Source: JANSWY01 sp965267245
GTDB lineage: Bacteria > Bacteroidota > Bacteroidia > Cytophagales > Cyclobacteriaceae
Assembly: GCA_965267245.1 (NCBI GenBank)
Contig: OZ253939.1
Span: 6,448,001-6,512,000, forward strand
Length of the DNA: 64,000 bases
Direction: 5' to 3'
The notes under the pieces are model-generated. The model had not been told where the DNA came from, searched no databases, and saw only the letters and a list, made by a program, of their open reading frames with translations. A program made the translations under genes and the position numbers. Shown here piece after piece: positions 54,601 through 62,138 of this stretch (its first letter is position 1; each line of letters starts with the position of its first letter).

Positions 54601-54881
54601 GAGGACAAATTAAGATATATATTCATGCAGAAAAAGATGTCTTGTTAATCGAAATTTCAGATACTGGAAAGGGAATACCTTATAAGGAGATTGCTAAGGT
54701 TGCGGATCCTTTTTTTACGACCAAACCTCCTGGAAAAGGGACTGGCCTTGGATTATCAATAACTTACACTATTATTGAGGAACACAAGGGTACTATTGTA
54801 ATCGATTCAGAAGAACATGAAGGGACAAATGTCATAGTTTCTTTACCCATACATAAGGACATTCAAGGGGAAAATGAGTAA
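51606..54881 (+). CDS. Two-component reporter-propeller (Y_Y_Y) sensor histidine kinase
   Basis: 1,091 residues. Signal peptide (1-20), about 14 Reg_prop blades with repeated IWIGGRGGLQRF, IWVGTEGGGIIRL, WLATHTGIFRF motifs, a Y_Y_Y domain (about 675-770), a membrane helix (~785-808), a coiled coil, HisKA with GVAHEINNPLNLI (His875) and HATPase (LNILSNAEQAI, GKGTGLGLSITYTII). This architecture senses extracellular polysaccharide fragments in Bacteroidota hybrids; here there is no receiver or HTH, so it is not a full hybrid. Overlaps the next gene by 8 bp. Confidence 0.95.
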   Translation: MRRPFSMLILCLLPIILLGQKNYRFDSWTTDDGLLNNVNYAIFQDVEGYIWIGGRGGLQRFDGHHFINFDYNRFFESNERIQNFTIRHITQSSDSTIWVGTEGGGIIRLKNGMFKDRLLPNLQDPNSISGVYVEDILQDSITGAMWIATDKGLDYLKGNSLLHYKHDSLDSTSLSSNTVYALFQDKKGRIWAGTRSGLNLHIGDGKFKQFVSVPNVESTITSNFIHGMTGDKEGNIWLALVEGGINKVDINSFEVTRYPFNTGANSLSHNIALDIENDPEGNIWVGTYGGGLSKLENGVFTNYLSDPKDPTSLTNNFVEELTVDNTGNIWTVHFFGGISRFSKSQFMTYRFSDYIIEDTNLMGTHGNMIIDRDDYLWMVTGAIFKIDFELNNILSITVDEEYASGLVTQRVLDILEDRTGKLWFASNGHGVYSLANGNVERFFKEENKSSLHNNRIFSLTEDMSGRIWMGSDREGISVFENGEFEYFFAKSNSPNTIVSNNINDLTCAPDSTIWIATDEGLSGYKNGIFNNYSLLTGQNGILPKDQILYVKVDNDNYVWLGYDGGVSRLNPSLNIVENYGLEDGLTDVIVEGLEVDIYGDIWLATHTGIFRFNEEINKFESIVTNYNLGDDAFLALIASRKKPEMIISGVKGIYRVNIDEITIQKRPINLTFTRFQTFGGATDSLNAGEVITSLNGSEFVIPYDNNNFEIHFSAMNYLDAAKINYFFKLEGLDDTFVNLGNDPTIRYTSVPPGKYKLIAEASFGYNERSIKQLGTIKVLSPWWMSSLFLIFIIILSAVLIYWVIYFRTKALKRTKDLLAQKVKEGIQEIENQKMTLQEKNKQLEESIENLHETQNQLVQAEKMAALGVLSAGVAHEINNPLNLIKNGVKLVKEEISRTSENDENVEKFMELINNGLSRATTIVKSLSHLSRKGEKLNEICSIPIIIENCLVVLRSNLKDHVEVVKDFPEQIPSILGSEGKLHQAFLNILSNAEQAIEGRGQIKIYIHAEKDVLLIEISDTGKGIPYKEIAKVADPFFTTKPPGKGTGLGLSITYTIIEEHKGTIVIDSEEHEGTNVIVSLPIHKDIQGENE

Positions 54882-55359
54882 TGTTTTAGATATTAAATTA
54901 GATGCATATTTCCCATTTAACTTCAGGGTAATGGGACTTGTATTGTATGTAGGTGTACCACTTGTTGTAATTGCAAGAGGCATTAATCTAATAACGATCT
55001 TAGTTGGAGTTGCCCTGGTAATTGTAGGAACAATGCTTTTAACAACAAGGTATGGTATACAGGTAGACCCATTTCACAAAACTTATACGGAATATACCTG
55101 GTTGCTAGGACGAAAAATCGGGAAGCCGGTTTCATTCCAGTTCATTGAAAAGTTTTATATCAACCCGGTAACAGATCAGGCTGAATTCATGTCCAGAGCT
55201 GGAATAAGATATGATTTGAGAAAGCATGTTTTCAAGGCGTTTATGAAGTTAGATGATGGAACCAAGCTTTACATTGGGACTGGTAGAACCGAGGATAAAT
55301 TACAAAAGAAGGTTGATAACTATCAACTGCAATTGCAATCTATTTACCAACCATTCTGA
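54874..55359 (+). CDS. Small membrane protein with PH-like C-terminal region
   Basis: 161 residues. Two membrane helices (about 20-60; RVMGLVLYVGVPLVVIA, LITILVGVALVIVGTMLL) precede a cytoplasmic beta-rich domain (IGKPVSFQFIEKFYINPV, AEFMSRAGIRYDLRKHVF, DDGTKLYIGTG), suggesting a bPH-like fold. The start lies inside the kinase gene (8-bp overlap), so the two are co-translated and may function together, for example as an accessory to the sensor. Not otherwise recognised. Confidence 0.72.
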   Translation: MSNVLDIKLDAYFPFNFRVMGLVLYVGVPLVVIARGINLITILVGVALVIVGTMLLTTRYGIQVDPFHKTYTEYTWLLGRKIGKPVSFQFIEKFYINPVTDQAEFMSRAGIRYDLRKHVFKAFMKLDDGTKLYIGTGRTEDKLQKKVDNYQLQLQSIYQPF

Positions 55360-55366
55360 ATTATTG

Positions 55367-56185
55367 TTAGAACTCGTAACACCAGTTTTGCCTTTTGTAT
55401 GCAATTCTGAAACCCATAGCCCTCATATTTTCATAACTTTGGACTAGTTTACCTTCTAAAGGTTCAGCCGTTTCAGAAATTACAGTTTTCACACCTGATG
55501 TCACAGCATCATTTATCCTTGTCTTCAGTAATAACTTTTGGGCACCCAACCCCCTAAACTCTTCAAGCGTTCCAGCAAAGGCCATTGCGGCCGTTTCATG
55601 CTCTAGAAATAATGCCCCAGCAGCAATTGCCTTGTTTTGATAAGTCACTACATAATGTTTATATCCAGATTTACCTACTGTTCCTGATAACCATTCAGGA
55701 ATTCGTGAATCAGCCCAATCAAAACTCATAAAAATCAATTGACCAAATAATGATGCCCTGTCAGGTGATAAAGTTTCTATTGTCAACTCAGGGTTAGTCT
55801 CCTGGTCTATGATCTTGGCTTCCCTATATAATTTAACCCAATTGTTTCGGTGGTAGAACCCCTTGTTAATTAGTATTGACTTGGTTTCATCATTGACAAT
55901 TTCTGGGGTAAGCTGCAAAAAGAACTTCTTGTTTTGGGCGCTTTCAAAGAAGTGAATTACTTCATCTATAGTTTCAGCTTTGATTTTGCTATTATGTCCC
56001 AGTCCAATTACGCGATTCATAGCCAGTATATCCAGGGATGGGATGCTGCCGACAAAAGACCCACCAATGATACTTGCATAAGAGGCAATGGAAGATGAAC
56101 AATCGTAATATTTCGACCAGTAATTTGCTTCAATTTGTTCAAATTGCTGAATTTGTTGTTTGGAAAGTGTTTCCGTAGCTATCAT
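55367..56185 (-). CDS. GNAT-family N-acetyltransferase
   Basis: 272 residues from the ATG at 56,185 (a TTG two codons earlier is in frame). The C-terminal half holds the GNAT fold: HYVVTYQNKAIAAGALFLEHETAAMAFAGTLEEFRGLGAQKLLLKTRI, in parts, with EFRGLGAQ as the acetyl-CoA loop. The N-terminal half has no recognised motif and may be a second, degenerate GNAT domain. Substrate unknown. Convergent to the preceding membrane gene. Confidence 0.87.
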   Translation of the reverse strand: MIATETLSKQQIQQFEQIEANYWSKYYDCSSSIASYASIIGGSFVGSIPSLDILAMNRVIGLGHNSKIKAETIDEVIHFFESAQNKKFFLQLTPEIVNDETKSILINKGFYHRNNWVKLYREAKIIDQETNPELTIETLSPDRASLFGQLIFMSFDWADSRIPEWLSGTVGKSGYKHYVVTYQNKAIAAGALFLEHETAAMAFAGTLEEFRGLGAQKLLLKTRINDAVTSGVKTVISETAEPLEGKLVQSYENMRAMGFRIAYKRQNWCYEF

Positions 56186-56209
56186 AATCAATCAACCTTA
56201 ACCTAATGC

Positions 56210-56971
56210 TTACTTTGACTTGTTAATATCTCTGAATAGCAACATATCACCTATTCGATCAGATGAGCCGTCAAAGAATCCGTTTTCATGATCATGGCCT
56301 TTAGGATTCTGAAATGTCCCAAATAGAATGTCCCAAATTGGCACATCAGAATAATTGTATTTATGAATTCCTCTGGCGTGATGCAAAGAATGACTTTCTG
56401 GTCTTTGGATAATGTAACCCAGCCACTGTGGAGTGTTAATATTGGCATGTTGGAAAATGCTGAAGAAATTCAATATTAAAATAACAACAGTAATGGCTTG
56501 TGGGGTCAACCCAATGACCAATGCAAATACAAAGCTTCCCAATAAAGTAAAGGTTACCATTTCCACAGGACTGAAAAAGAATGCTCCATACGTATCTAAC
56601 CTTTCTGCACTGTGATGCATTTGATGTAGAGATCTCCATAAAAAGTCAAAGTGATGAACGCATCTGTGATAAGCATATAAAGCTAATTGATAGCCCAGAA
56701 TGCCAATTATTGCTCCTCCTACTGTTCCAAGTCCTGAAAGGTCAAACAAAGTGTATTCTGCCAGGAACGGATCAGTCCATAGCGGCAAATAAGATGACAG
56801 GTAGAAGAAAGCGAAGAATGATAATGCTCCTTTTAGCTGCCAGAATTTAACTTTAGGAAGTTTTCTTGCTGGGAATATGGCTTCCCAAATCATCAGTCCT
56901 GCATACAATGCGATTACAGCGAGTGAAACAGGATCTAATAGGATGTCTATAGGTGACGGTAAATTTTGCAT
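56210..56971 (-). CDS. Sterol desaturase / fatty-acid hydroxylase family membrane enzyme
   Basis: 253 residues with four or five membrane helices. Three conserved His clusters, HRCVHH, HQMHHS and HSLHHARG (HX3HH, HX2HH, HX2HH) are the di-iron ligands of the fatty-acid hydroxylase superfamily (PF04116). It uses O2 to hydroxylate or desaturate a lipid, possibly an ornithine lipid, carotenoid or sterol-like compound; substrate not evident. An operator-like palindrome lies 34-60 bp upstream of its start. Confidence 0.93.
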   Translation of the reverse strand: MQNLPSPIDILLDPVSLAVIALYAGLMIWEAIFPARKLPKVKFWQLKGALSFFAFFYLSSYLPLWTDPFLAEYTLFDLSGLGTVGGAIIGILGYQLALYAYHRCVHHFDFLWRSLHQMHHSAERLDTYGAFFFSPVEMVTFTLLGSFVFALVIGLTPQAITVVILILNFFSIFQHANINTPQWLGYIIQRPESHSLHHARGIHKYNYSDVPIWDILFGTFQNPKGHDHENGFFDGSSDRIGDMLLFRDINKSK

Positions 56972-57004
56972 GATTTCGTCTGTTTAGTTTACATCCTATA
57001 AGGC

Positions 57005-57031
57005 GTAAGAAATTATCTTACAATGTAAGAT
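57005..57031 (-). promoter_or_regulatory. Operator-like overlapping palindromes upstream of the desaturase gene
   Basis: ATCTTACA-A-TGTAAGAT (57,015-57,031) is a perfect 8-bp inverted repeat with a 1-base centre, and GTAAGA-N5-TCTTAC (57,005-57,021) overlaps it, giving three half-sites at about 8-10 bp spacing. Such sites fit a TetR- or MarR-type dimer pair, but no regulator gene is adjacent. Confidence 0.55.
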
Positions 57032-57042
57032 TTGAATAATTT

Positions 57043-58833
57043 CTAATAATTAATAGCCCATTCCACTTTGTTTTCTGGCCGATAGGAGCAAAGAACACCG
57101 GTTTTTAAAGAATTATCCAGGTGAGTAGCCAGGTGATGGTCAATAGCCTTTATTTTTTTGATGACTCCCCTGATTCTCAATGTGACTGCTGCTCTGGCTT
57201 TATCTACGGTGGCCCCAACAGTTCGTACTTTACCATTTAGACCTACCGCTTGCGAGAGATGATCCATGAGCATTTCATATTCCTGGTTAAGGTGAGTGGC
57301 CAGCTCCGAATCGTTGTTGTTCTCCGCTTCATTAAGTGCTTCCTGCAATTCCAGTATCTTCTGTTTGTATTGTTGTTTGGCTTTCGGATCAAGGACTTCA
57401 ATACCGTTTTCCTGATGGGAGGTACCCATTAATTCAAGACAATGAATTTCCTGATTGGGTGATTCTAAAAGCTGTATGATATCCCTGATACCTTTGCAAT
57501 CTTTGATAGTAATATTGTTATTTCTAAATGTGATCGTAAAATATTCATCAGTTACCTGAATGCTGGGCTTTTTATCTAAATTGGCTTGATCAGTTCCTTT
57601 TTCCACCACTTTGATGTTTTGCTTTTTAGCTATGAACTTTCTAAAAGATTCGAGCCGGGTTGTGGATTGGTATGGGTTGATATCAATGTGCCAACTGAGA
57701 GCCTCCTGATCATTGGGTTTATCAGAGAAGTAAATATGCTCGTTAAACCGTTCCAGGAAAGTACTCCAATATGAAACTGCCTCATTATATAATTCCAGAC
57801 AGTAACAGGATGCAGCCATATACACTGCAAAGTCTACATAAGCATTTTTCACATCTACTTTTCTTCCAAGTGCCAGTGCTTCCTCACATTTACCACACTC
57901 AAATAGTACTGCAGTGCCAATTGTCAAATACTGATCACCATGCAGCGGGTTAAGCTTACAGGCTCTTCTGTATTTTTCCTCAGCCTCATCATAATGTCCT
58001 AATAACATCAATGACATTGCTATTTGAGCCAATATGTTGGCATCATTGCTATTCACGTTAAGAGATTTTCGGAGATAATACTCTGCTTTCTCATATTCTC
58101 GAAGATATAAATAGGTTCTACCGAGTACTGCCAGAGAGATATAGTCATTCTCGTCTTGCTCAATGGCTTTCAAAGCAAACTTGTGAGCCCCCTTTTGACT
58201 TATCTCCCAACGATCCCATAACTGACAACTCCATTCATTAAAATAGCTCATAGAAATTCCTGAATAAGCACGTGCAAAATTCGGGTTAATTTCTAAAGCC
58301 TTCTCAAAATAGTTTCTGGCACGCTGGTCGTCAGACGGTGTTCTCTTTTTTAGATAATCATTGCCAATGAGCCAGTATTCGTAAGCTACCAGTTGTATGT
58401 CGTTTTTCTTATAAGAATTTTGTAGGATGGCAGTATCCAGATTCTCATGGATGATATTCACTATTTGAAGCGTGATTTGATCCTCAGCCAATAGAATATC
58501 CTGCCTGTTGACCAGGTACTTCTTGCTAAAGAGTATTTTCATGGTGTCAAAATTCAAAAGCTGAATATTGATCGCCAGATTGTCTTCAGTGCTTCTTACA
58601 CTTCCGGTTATGACATAGTCTACACCTAGCTTCTGTAAAGTGTCTTTCTCACTGAGATTTAAAAATTGAGTTGAAAAATAGGAGATGACTGAAAGACCCT
58701 CAAAGCCGGCAAAATTATTGGCAAGGTCCTCACTGAAATTATGGATAATTGGGCTGAGTTGTTCCTCATCAAAATTAATCTGAAAAGGAAGGATTGCTAA
58801 TGTAACATCCTGAACTGCTGATAATGTTTCCAT
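57043..58833 (-). CDS. FlgO/TolB-N-like and TPR protein with conserved C-terminal domain
   Basis: 596 residues from the ATG at 58,833. Residues about 10-140 are a FlgO/TolB_N-like domain (LAILPFQINFDEE...LAITGS-type core with DYVITGSVR), similar to that in the cyclase at 21,086. About seven TPRs follow (e.g. PNFARAYSGISMSYFNEW; YISLAVLGRTYLYLREYEKAEYYLRKSL in parts). The last 170 residues hold a coiled coil (about 475-520) and a conserved C-terminal region (DKARAAVTLRIRGVIKKI, SLKTGVLCSYRPE) seen at the ends of other signalling proteins. No signal peptide; cytoplasmic. Transcription or signalling adaptor is inferred, but the function is unknown. Confidence 0.82.
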   Translation of the reverse strand: METLSAVQDVTLAILPFQINFDEEQLSPIIHNFSEDLANNFAGFEGLSVISYFSTQFLNLSEKDTLQKLGVDYVITGSVRSTEDNLAINIQLLNFDTMKILFSKKYLVNRQDILLAEDQITLQIVNIIHENLDTAILQNSYKKNDIQLVAYEYWLIGNDYLKKRTPSDDQRARNYFEKALEINPNFARAYSGISMSYFNEWSCQLWDRWEISQKGAHKFALKAIEQDENDYISLAVLGRTYLYLREYEKAEYYLRKSLNVNSNDANILAQIAMSLMLLGHYDEAEEKYRRACKLNPLHGDQYLTIGTAVLFECGKCEEALALGRKVDVKNAYVDFAVYMAASCYCLELYNEAVSYWSTFLERFNEHIYFSDKPNDQEALSWHIDINPYQSTTRLESFRKFIAKKQNIKVVEKGTDQANLDKKPSIQVTDEYFTITFRNNNITIKDCKGIRDIIQLLESPNQEIHCLELMGTSHQENGIEVLDPKAKQQYKQKILELQEALNEAENNNDSELATHLNQEYEMLMDHLSQAVGLNGKVRTVGATVDKARAAVTLRIRGVIKKIKAIDHHLATHLDNSLKTGVLCSYRPENKVEWAINY

Positions 58834-58904
58834 CAATACGAGAATTTAAACTGGATTTCGGAAGTGTAATAACGCATTTTTACTTAAGGGAAGCCAGTTT
58901 TGAG

Positions 58905-58925
58905 GGTGTACAATAGGTGTACAAT
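58905..58925. promoter_or_regulatory. Tandem 11-bp repeat, likely regulator site for the FlgO/TPR gene
   Basis: GGTGTACAAT occurs twice with a period of 11 bp (one helical turn), about 70-90 bp upstream of the minus-strand start. Each unit contains the palindrome TGTACA. The spacing places both on one face of the helix, as for cooperative binding. Pattern only. Confidence 0.4.
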
Positions 58926-59171
58926 GGGGTAATTACTCAGAAATATGGCGAATGGCAGATAAGTCCATATGCATTGAACATATATAGAAAATTTTGATTT
59001 TATAAACCATTAGTGTCCTCTGTGGACTCTCCGTGCCCTTTGTATAACAATTCTACGGAATCATATAGTTATACCATAGAGGTAAGCGAGATTCACAATG
59101 GCAATGCTGTATATTGAAATGTCAGAATTGCTAACAATATATGTGTATCAAGATAATTGACTTTTTAAACT

Positions 59172-59202
59172 AAAAAAGAGTACCCATTTGAGTACTCTTT
59201 TG
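59172..59202 (-). terminator. Rho-independent terminator of groESL
   Basis: On the minus strand, AAAAGAGTAC, an 8-base loop region, GTACTCTTTTTT forms a 7-9 bp stem ending in a run of six T. It begins 24 bases after the groEL stop. Confidence 0.85.
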
Positions 59203-59225
59203 TATTATGATATTTGAAAGAATGA

Positions 59226-60860
59226 TTACATCATTCCACCCATTCCACCACCTGGCATTGGAGGCATAGCAGCAGCACCTTCTTTCTCAGGCTCATCTGC
59301 AACTACACACTCAGTTGTCAGTAGTAATGAAGCAATAGATGCAGCATTCTCAAGTGCCAATCTGGTCACTTTTGTTGGGTCAATGATACCAGCGCTGAAC
59401 ATGTTTACATATTCGCCATTAGCAGCATTGTATCCAAAGTCATCTTTTCCTTCTCTTACTTTCTGTATGATAACAGAACCTTCACCACCAGCGTTTGCTA
59501 CGATTGTTCTCAAAGGAGCTTCAATAGCCAGCTTTACGATGGCTACACCTGTATTTTGATCCTGGTTATCCAATTCAAGACCTTCAATGGCATCAATCGC
59601 TCTAATAAGGGCAACACCACCACCAGCTACAATACCTTCCTGTACAGCAGCTCTTGTAGCGTGCAATGCGTCATCTACTCTGTCTTTCTTTTCTTTCATT
59701 TCTACTTCAGTAGCAGCACCTATGTAAAGGATAGCTACACCACCAGAAAGCTTAGCAAGTCTCTCTTGAAGTTTTTCCTTATCGTAATCTGAAGTAGTGT
59801 TTTCGATTTGTTGCTTGATTTGAGCAACTCTTGCTTCAATATCTTCTTTTTTACCAGCACCATTTACGATAGTAGTGTTGTCTTTATCGATATTGATTTT
59901 CTCAGCAGTACCTAGGTATTCGAGAGTTGCGCCCTCAAGTTTGTAACCTCTTTCTTCAGAGATTACAGTTCCACCTGTAAGGATCGCGATATCCTCAAGC
60001 ATTGCTTTTCTTCTGTCACCGAAACCTGGAGCTTTAACAGCAGCAATTTTCAGAGCACCTCTGATTTTGTTAACTACCAAAGTAGCCAATGCCTCACCTT
60101 CTACATCTTCTGCAATGATCAAAAGAGGTTTACCAGTTTGAGCAGTAGCTTCAAGAATTGGAAGTAATTCTTTCATGTTAGAGATCTTCTTGTCATAGAT
60201 CAAGATGTATGGGTTCTCTAACTCAGCTTCCATTTTGTCAGTGTTAGTCACAAAGTAGGGAGAAAGGTAACCTCTGTCAAACTGCATACCTTCTACAGTT
60301 TTTACTTCAGTTTCAGTACCTTTTGCTTCTTCTACTGTGATTACACCATCTTTACCCACTTTATCCATTGCATCAGCAATCATTTTACCCACTTCAGAGT
60401 CATTGTTTGCAGATACAGTAGCTACTTGCTGAATTTCAGAAGAATCTTTGATCTCTTTTGATTGAGATTTAAGGTTCTCAACAACTTTAGCAACCGCTTT
60501 ATCAATACCTCTTTTAAGGTCCATTGGGTTAGCGCCAGCAGCCACGTTTTTGATACCATGACCGAATATTGCTTGTGTCAAAACAGTTGCAGTAGTTGTA
60601 CCGTCACCAGCATCATCTGCAGTTTTTGAAGCAACTTCTTTCACTAATTGAGCTCCCATGTTTTCAATTGGCTCTTTCAGCTCGATTTCTTTTGCTACAG
60701 AAACACCATCTTTGGTTACGGTAGGAGCACCGAATTTTTTGTCAAGGATTACGTTTCTTCCTTTTGGGCCAAGCGTTACTTTTACTGCATCCGCTAATAT
60801 GTCTACACCCTTCTTAATTGAATCTCTCGCGTCAGTATCGAAAAATATATCTTTTGCCAT
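59226..60860 (-). CDS. groL: GroEL 60-kDa chaperonin
   Basis: 544 residues, full family length. VTLGPKGRNVILDKKFGAPTVTKDGVSVAKEI is the conserved N-terminal block with the ATP site DGTTTATVL (Asp87-type). The apical domain and AAVQEGIVAGGGVAL follow, and the C-terminus ends in the usual GGM repeats (GGGMGGMM). It folds proteins in an ATP-driven double ring with GroES. It lies 49 bp downstream of groES in one operon, ended by a terminator. Confidence 0.99.
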   Translation of the reverse strand: MAKDIFFDTDARDSIKKGVDILADAVKVTLGPKGRNVILDKKFGAPTVTKDGVSVAKEIELKEPIENMGAQLVKEVASKTADDAGDGTTTATVLTQAIFGHGIKNVAAGANPMDLKRGIDKAVAKVVENLKSQSKEIKDSSEIQQVATVSANNDSEVGKMIADAMDKVGKDGVITVEEAKGTETEVKTVEGMQFDRGYLSPYFVTNTDKMEAELENPYILIYDKKISNMKELLPILEATAQTGKPLLIIAEDVEGEALATLVVNKIRGALKIAAVKAPGFGDRRKAMLEDIAILTGGTVISEERGYKLEGATLEYLGTAEKINIDKDNTTIVNGAGKKEDIEARVAQIKQQIENTTSDYDKEKLQERLAKLSGGVAILYIGAATEVEMKEKKDRVDDALHATRAAVQEGIVAGGGVALIRAIDAIEGLELDNQDQNTGVAIVKLAIEAPLRTIVANAGGEGSVIIQKVREGKDDFGYNAANGEYVNMFSAGIIDPTKVTRLALENAASIASLLLTTECVVADEPEKEGAAAMPPMPGGGMGGMM

Positions 60861-60909
60861 TGTTTGATCGATTTTTAAATGTTCTTATTGATTAATGTTG
60901 GTTGTCTGA

Positions 60910-61188
60910 TTAGACAATTCCATAGATGTCTGATTCTTTCATAATCAAGTACTCAGTTCCTTCAATTGTTATTTCAGTTCCAGAATACTTGCCATAAAGT
61001 ACAGTGTCTCCCACTTTAACGTTCAAAGGCTCATCTTTTTTGCCTGTGCCGATGGCTACAATCTCACCTCTTTGAGGCTTTTCTTTTGCAGTATCGGGAA
61101 TAATGATACCAGAAGCAGTCTTTTCTTCTGCCGCTGCAGGTTCCACTAGCACCCTGTCAGCTAAAGGTTTGAAATTTACTTTAGACAT
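60910..61188 (-). CDS. groS: GroES 10-kDa co-chaperonin
   Basis: 92 residues. FKPLADRVLVEPAAAEEKTASGIIIPDTAKEKPQRGEIVAIG is the GroES N-terminal block and mobile loop; GDTVLYGKYSGTEI the central part. It caps GroEL. Upstream there is no CIRCE element (TTAGCACTC-N9-GAGTGCTAA); instead a sigma-54-like promoter and TGTCAG-type inverted repeats are present. Confidence 0.99.
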   Translation of the reverse strand: MSKVNFKPLADRVLVEPAAAEEKTASGIIIPDTAKEKPQRGEIVAIGTGKKDEPLNVKVGDTVLYGKYSGTEITIEGTEYLIMKESDIYGIV

Positions 61189-61257
61189 TTTGCTTAGAAT
61201 TTAAGTTTTGGTTTATCAAATATCATTTTGTCATGCTTTCATGACGTAAACCCATTA

Positions 61258-61274
61258 AGCATTTCCTGTGCCAA
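61258..61274 (-). promoter_or_regulatory. Sigma-54-like -24/-12 promoter of groESL
   Basis: On the minus strand, TTGGCACAGGAAATGCTTA carries TGGCAC and TGC with the required GG-N10-GC spacing. The consensus is TGGCAC-N5-TTGC; here one T is A. The putative start site is about 55-60 bases before the groES ATG. Match by eye; RpoN presence cannot be checked here. Confidence 0.6.
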
Positions 61275-61293
61275 TATACATTTCCATGCTTTT

Positions 61294-61343
61294 TGTCAGG
61301 GTTTTTCCTGTATGTCTGACAAATTGCGCTAAGCACCCTGACA
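61294..61343. promoter_or_regulatory. TGTCAGGG / CCCTGACA inverted repeats upstream of the groESL promoter
   Basis: TGTCAGGG (61,294-61,301) and CCCTGACA (61,336-61,343) are an exact 8-bp inverted pair; between them lies the palindrome TGTC-T-GACA (61,313-61,321). They lie 20-70 bp upstream of the -24 box, as expected of an upstream activator site for a sigma-54 enhancer-binding protein. Confidence 0.55.
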
Positions 61344-61426
61344 ATATTGCAGTATTTGATATTTTCTTAAGCAATGATTATATTATTGGTTAGTCAATCA
61401 TGACAGGGCTATAAACTAATCGCAAT

Positions 61427-62134
61427 ATGGAAAAGTTGAGAAACGACTGGATCACCGATGGTCTGGTAGACTTTGAATATAAGAAATACATACTGCTGGC
61501 ATATCTAAAAAGTGTCAAAGAAAATTTCAATTCTTCAAAGGTTTACCCATTTCTATCAGAACTAATTTTTCATTACAAAAACTTGTTGGAAGTGAAAGCC
61601 AATAAGACTTTGATGTATGAAAATTTCCCCAAAACCATTTCAAAAGCGGATTTCACTAAGTTGAGGATTAGTTATAAACAGGTAATTGAGGATGATGATG
61701 TCATGAAGGAATTGGAGGAGATCATTGAGTTTGCCATTCCGATTATAAAGGATACAATTGAGGAAGGAAAAGAGCTATATGAGTTTGTTGAAAGTAACCT
61801 TGAGCTGAACCCGGTAGGAGTGGAGCCGCTTTATAACAGAGAAGGTTATTTGTTTCTATCAAAAGATAGGGATAAACAGGTAAATATTTATCGATATCAG
61901 GTAACAGTCTTTGAAAACAGCAATGAAAATTACAGAGGAATATCTACCACATTCGAGGGATCTGTGGTTAAGAGTATTGCTAATAGTTATGAAGCCATTA
62001 AACTTTGCCTGGCCAGAAATAACAAAAGCTTACCAAATCCAGCAACATTTCTGATATTCAGTAAGCTTAGCTTTCCTGTGACCGAGACATTATTGCCTAT
62101 TGCAAAACGTCTTCTGGTCAGAACAATAAGTTAA
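61427..62134 (+). CDS. Conserved hypothetical cytoplasmic protein
   Basis: 235 residues. No signal peptide or membrane helix; highly charged helices in the first 110 residues (WITDGLVDFEYKKYILLAYLKSVKENFNSSKVYPFLSELIFHYKNLLEVKANK in parts), a middle segment EGYLFLSKDRDKQVNIYRYQVTVF and a C-terminal TLLPIAKRLLVRTIS. It resembles conserved Bacteroidota proteins seen next to groESL or tRNA-modification genes; no function known. Divergent from groESL and convergent with secG. Confidence 0.75.
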   Translation: MEKLRNDWITDGLVDFEYKKYILLAYLKSVKENFNSSKVYPFLSELIFHYKNLLEVKANKTLMYENFPKTISKADFTKLRISYKQVIEDDDVMKELEEIIEFAIPIIKDTIEEGKELYEFVESNLELNPVGVEPLYNREGYLFLSKDRDKQVNIYRYQVTVFENSNENYRGISTTFEGSVVKSIANSYEAIKLCLARNNKSLPNPATFLIFSKLSFPVTETLLPIAKRLLVRTIS

Positions 62135-62138
62135 TGTA

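Larger units (their letters stand above)
58837..59225. other. Gene-free intergenic region of 389 bp
   Basis: No gene seen. Contains the tandem repeat at 58,905-58,925 near the FlgO/TPR gene, a GTGTCCTCTGTGGACTCTCC-type stretch (59,014-59,040; CTCTGTG/CTCCGTG units) and the groEL terminator (59,172-59,202). It separates groEL from the downstream gene on the same strand. Confidence 0.6.

Noticed and set aside
61189..61426. CIRCE operator upstream of groES
   Set aside because: No TTAGCACTC-N9-GAGTGCTAA found; only the TGTCAG-type inverted repeats and a sigma-54-like box are present.
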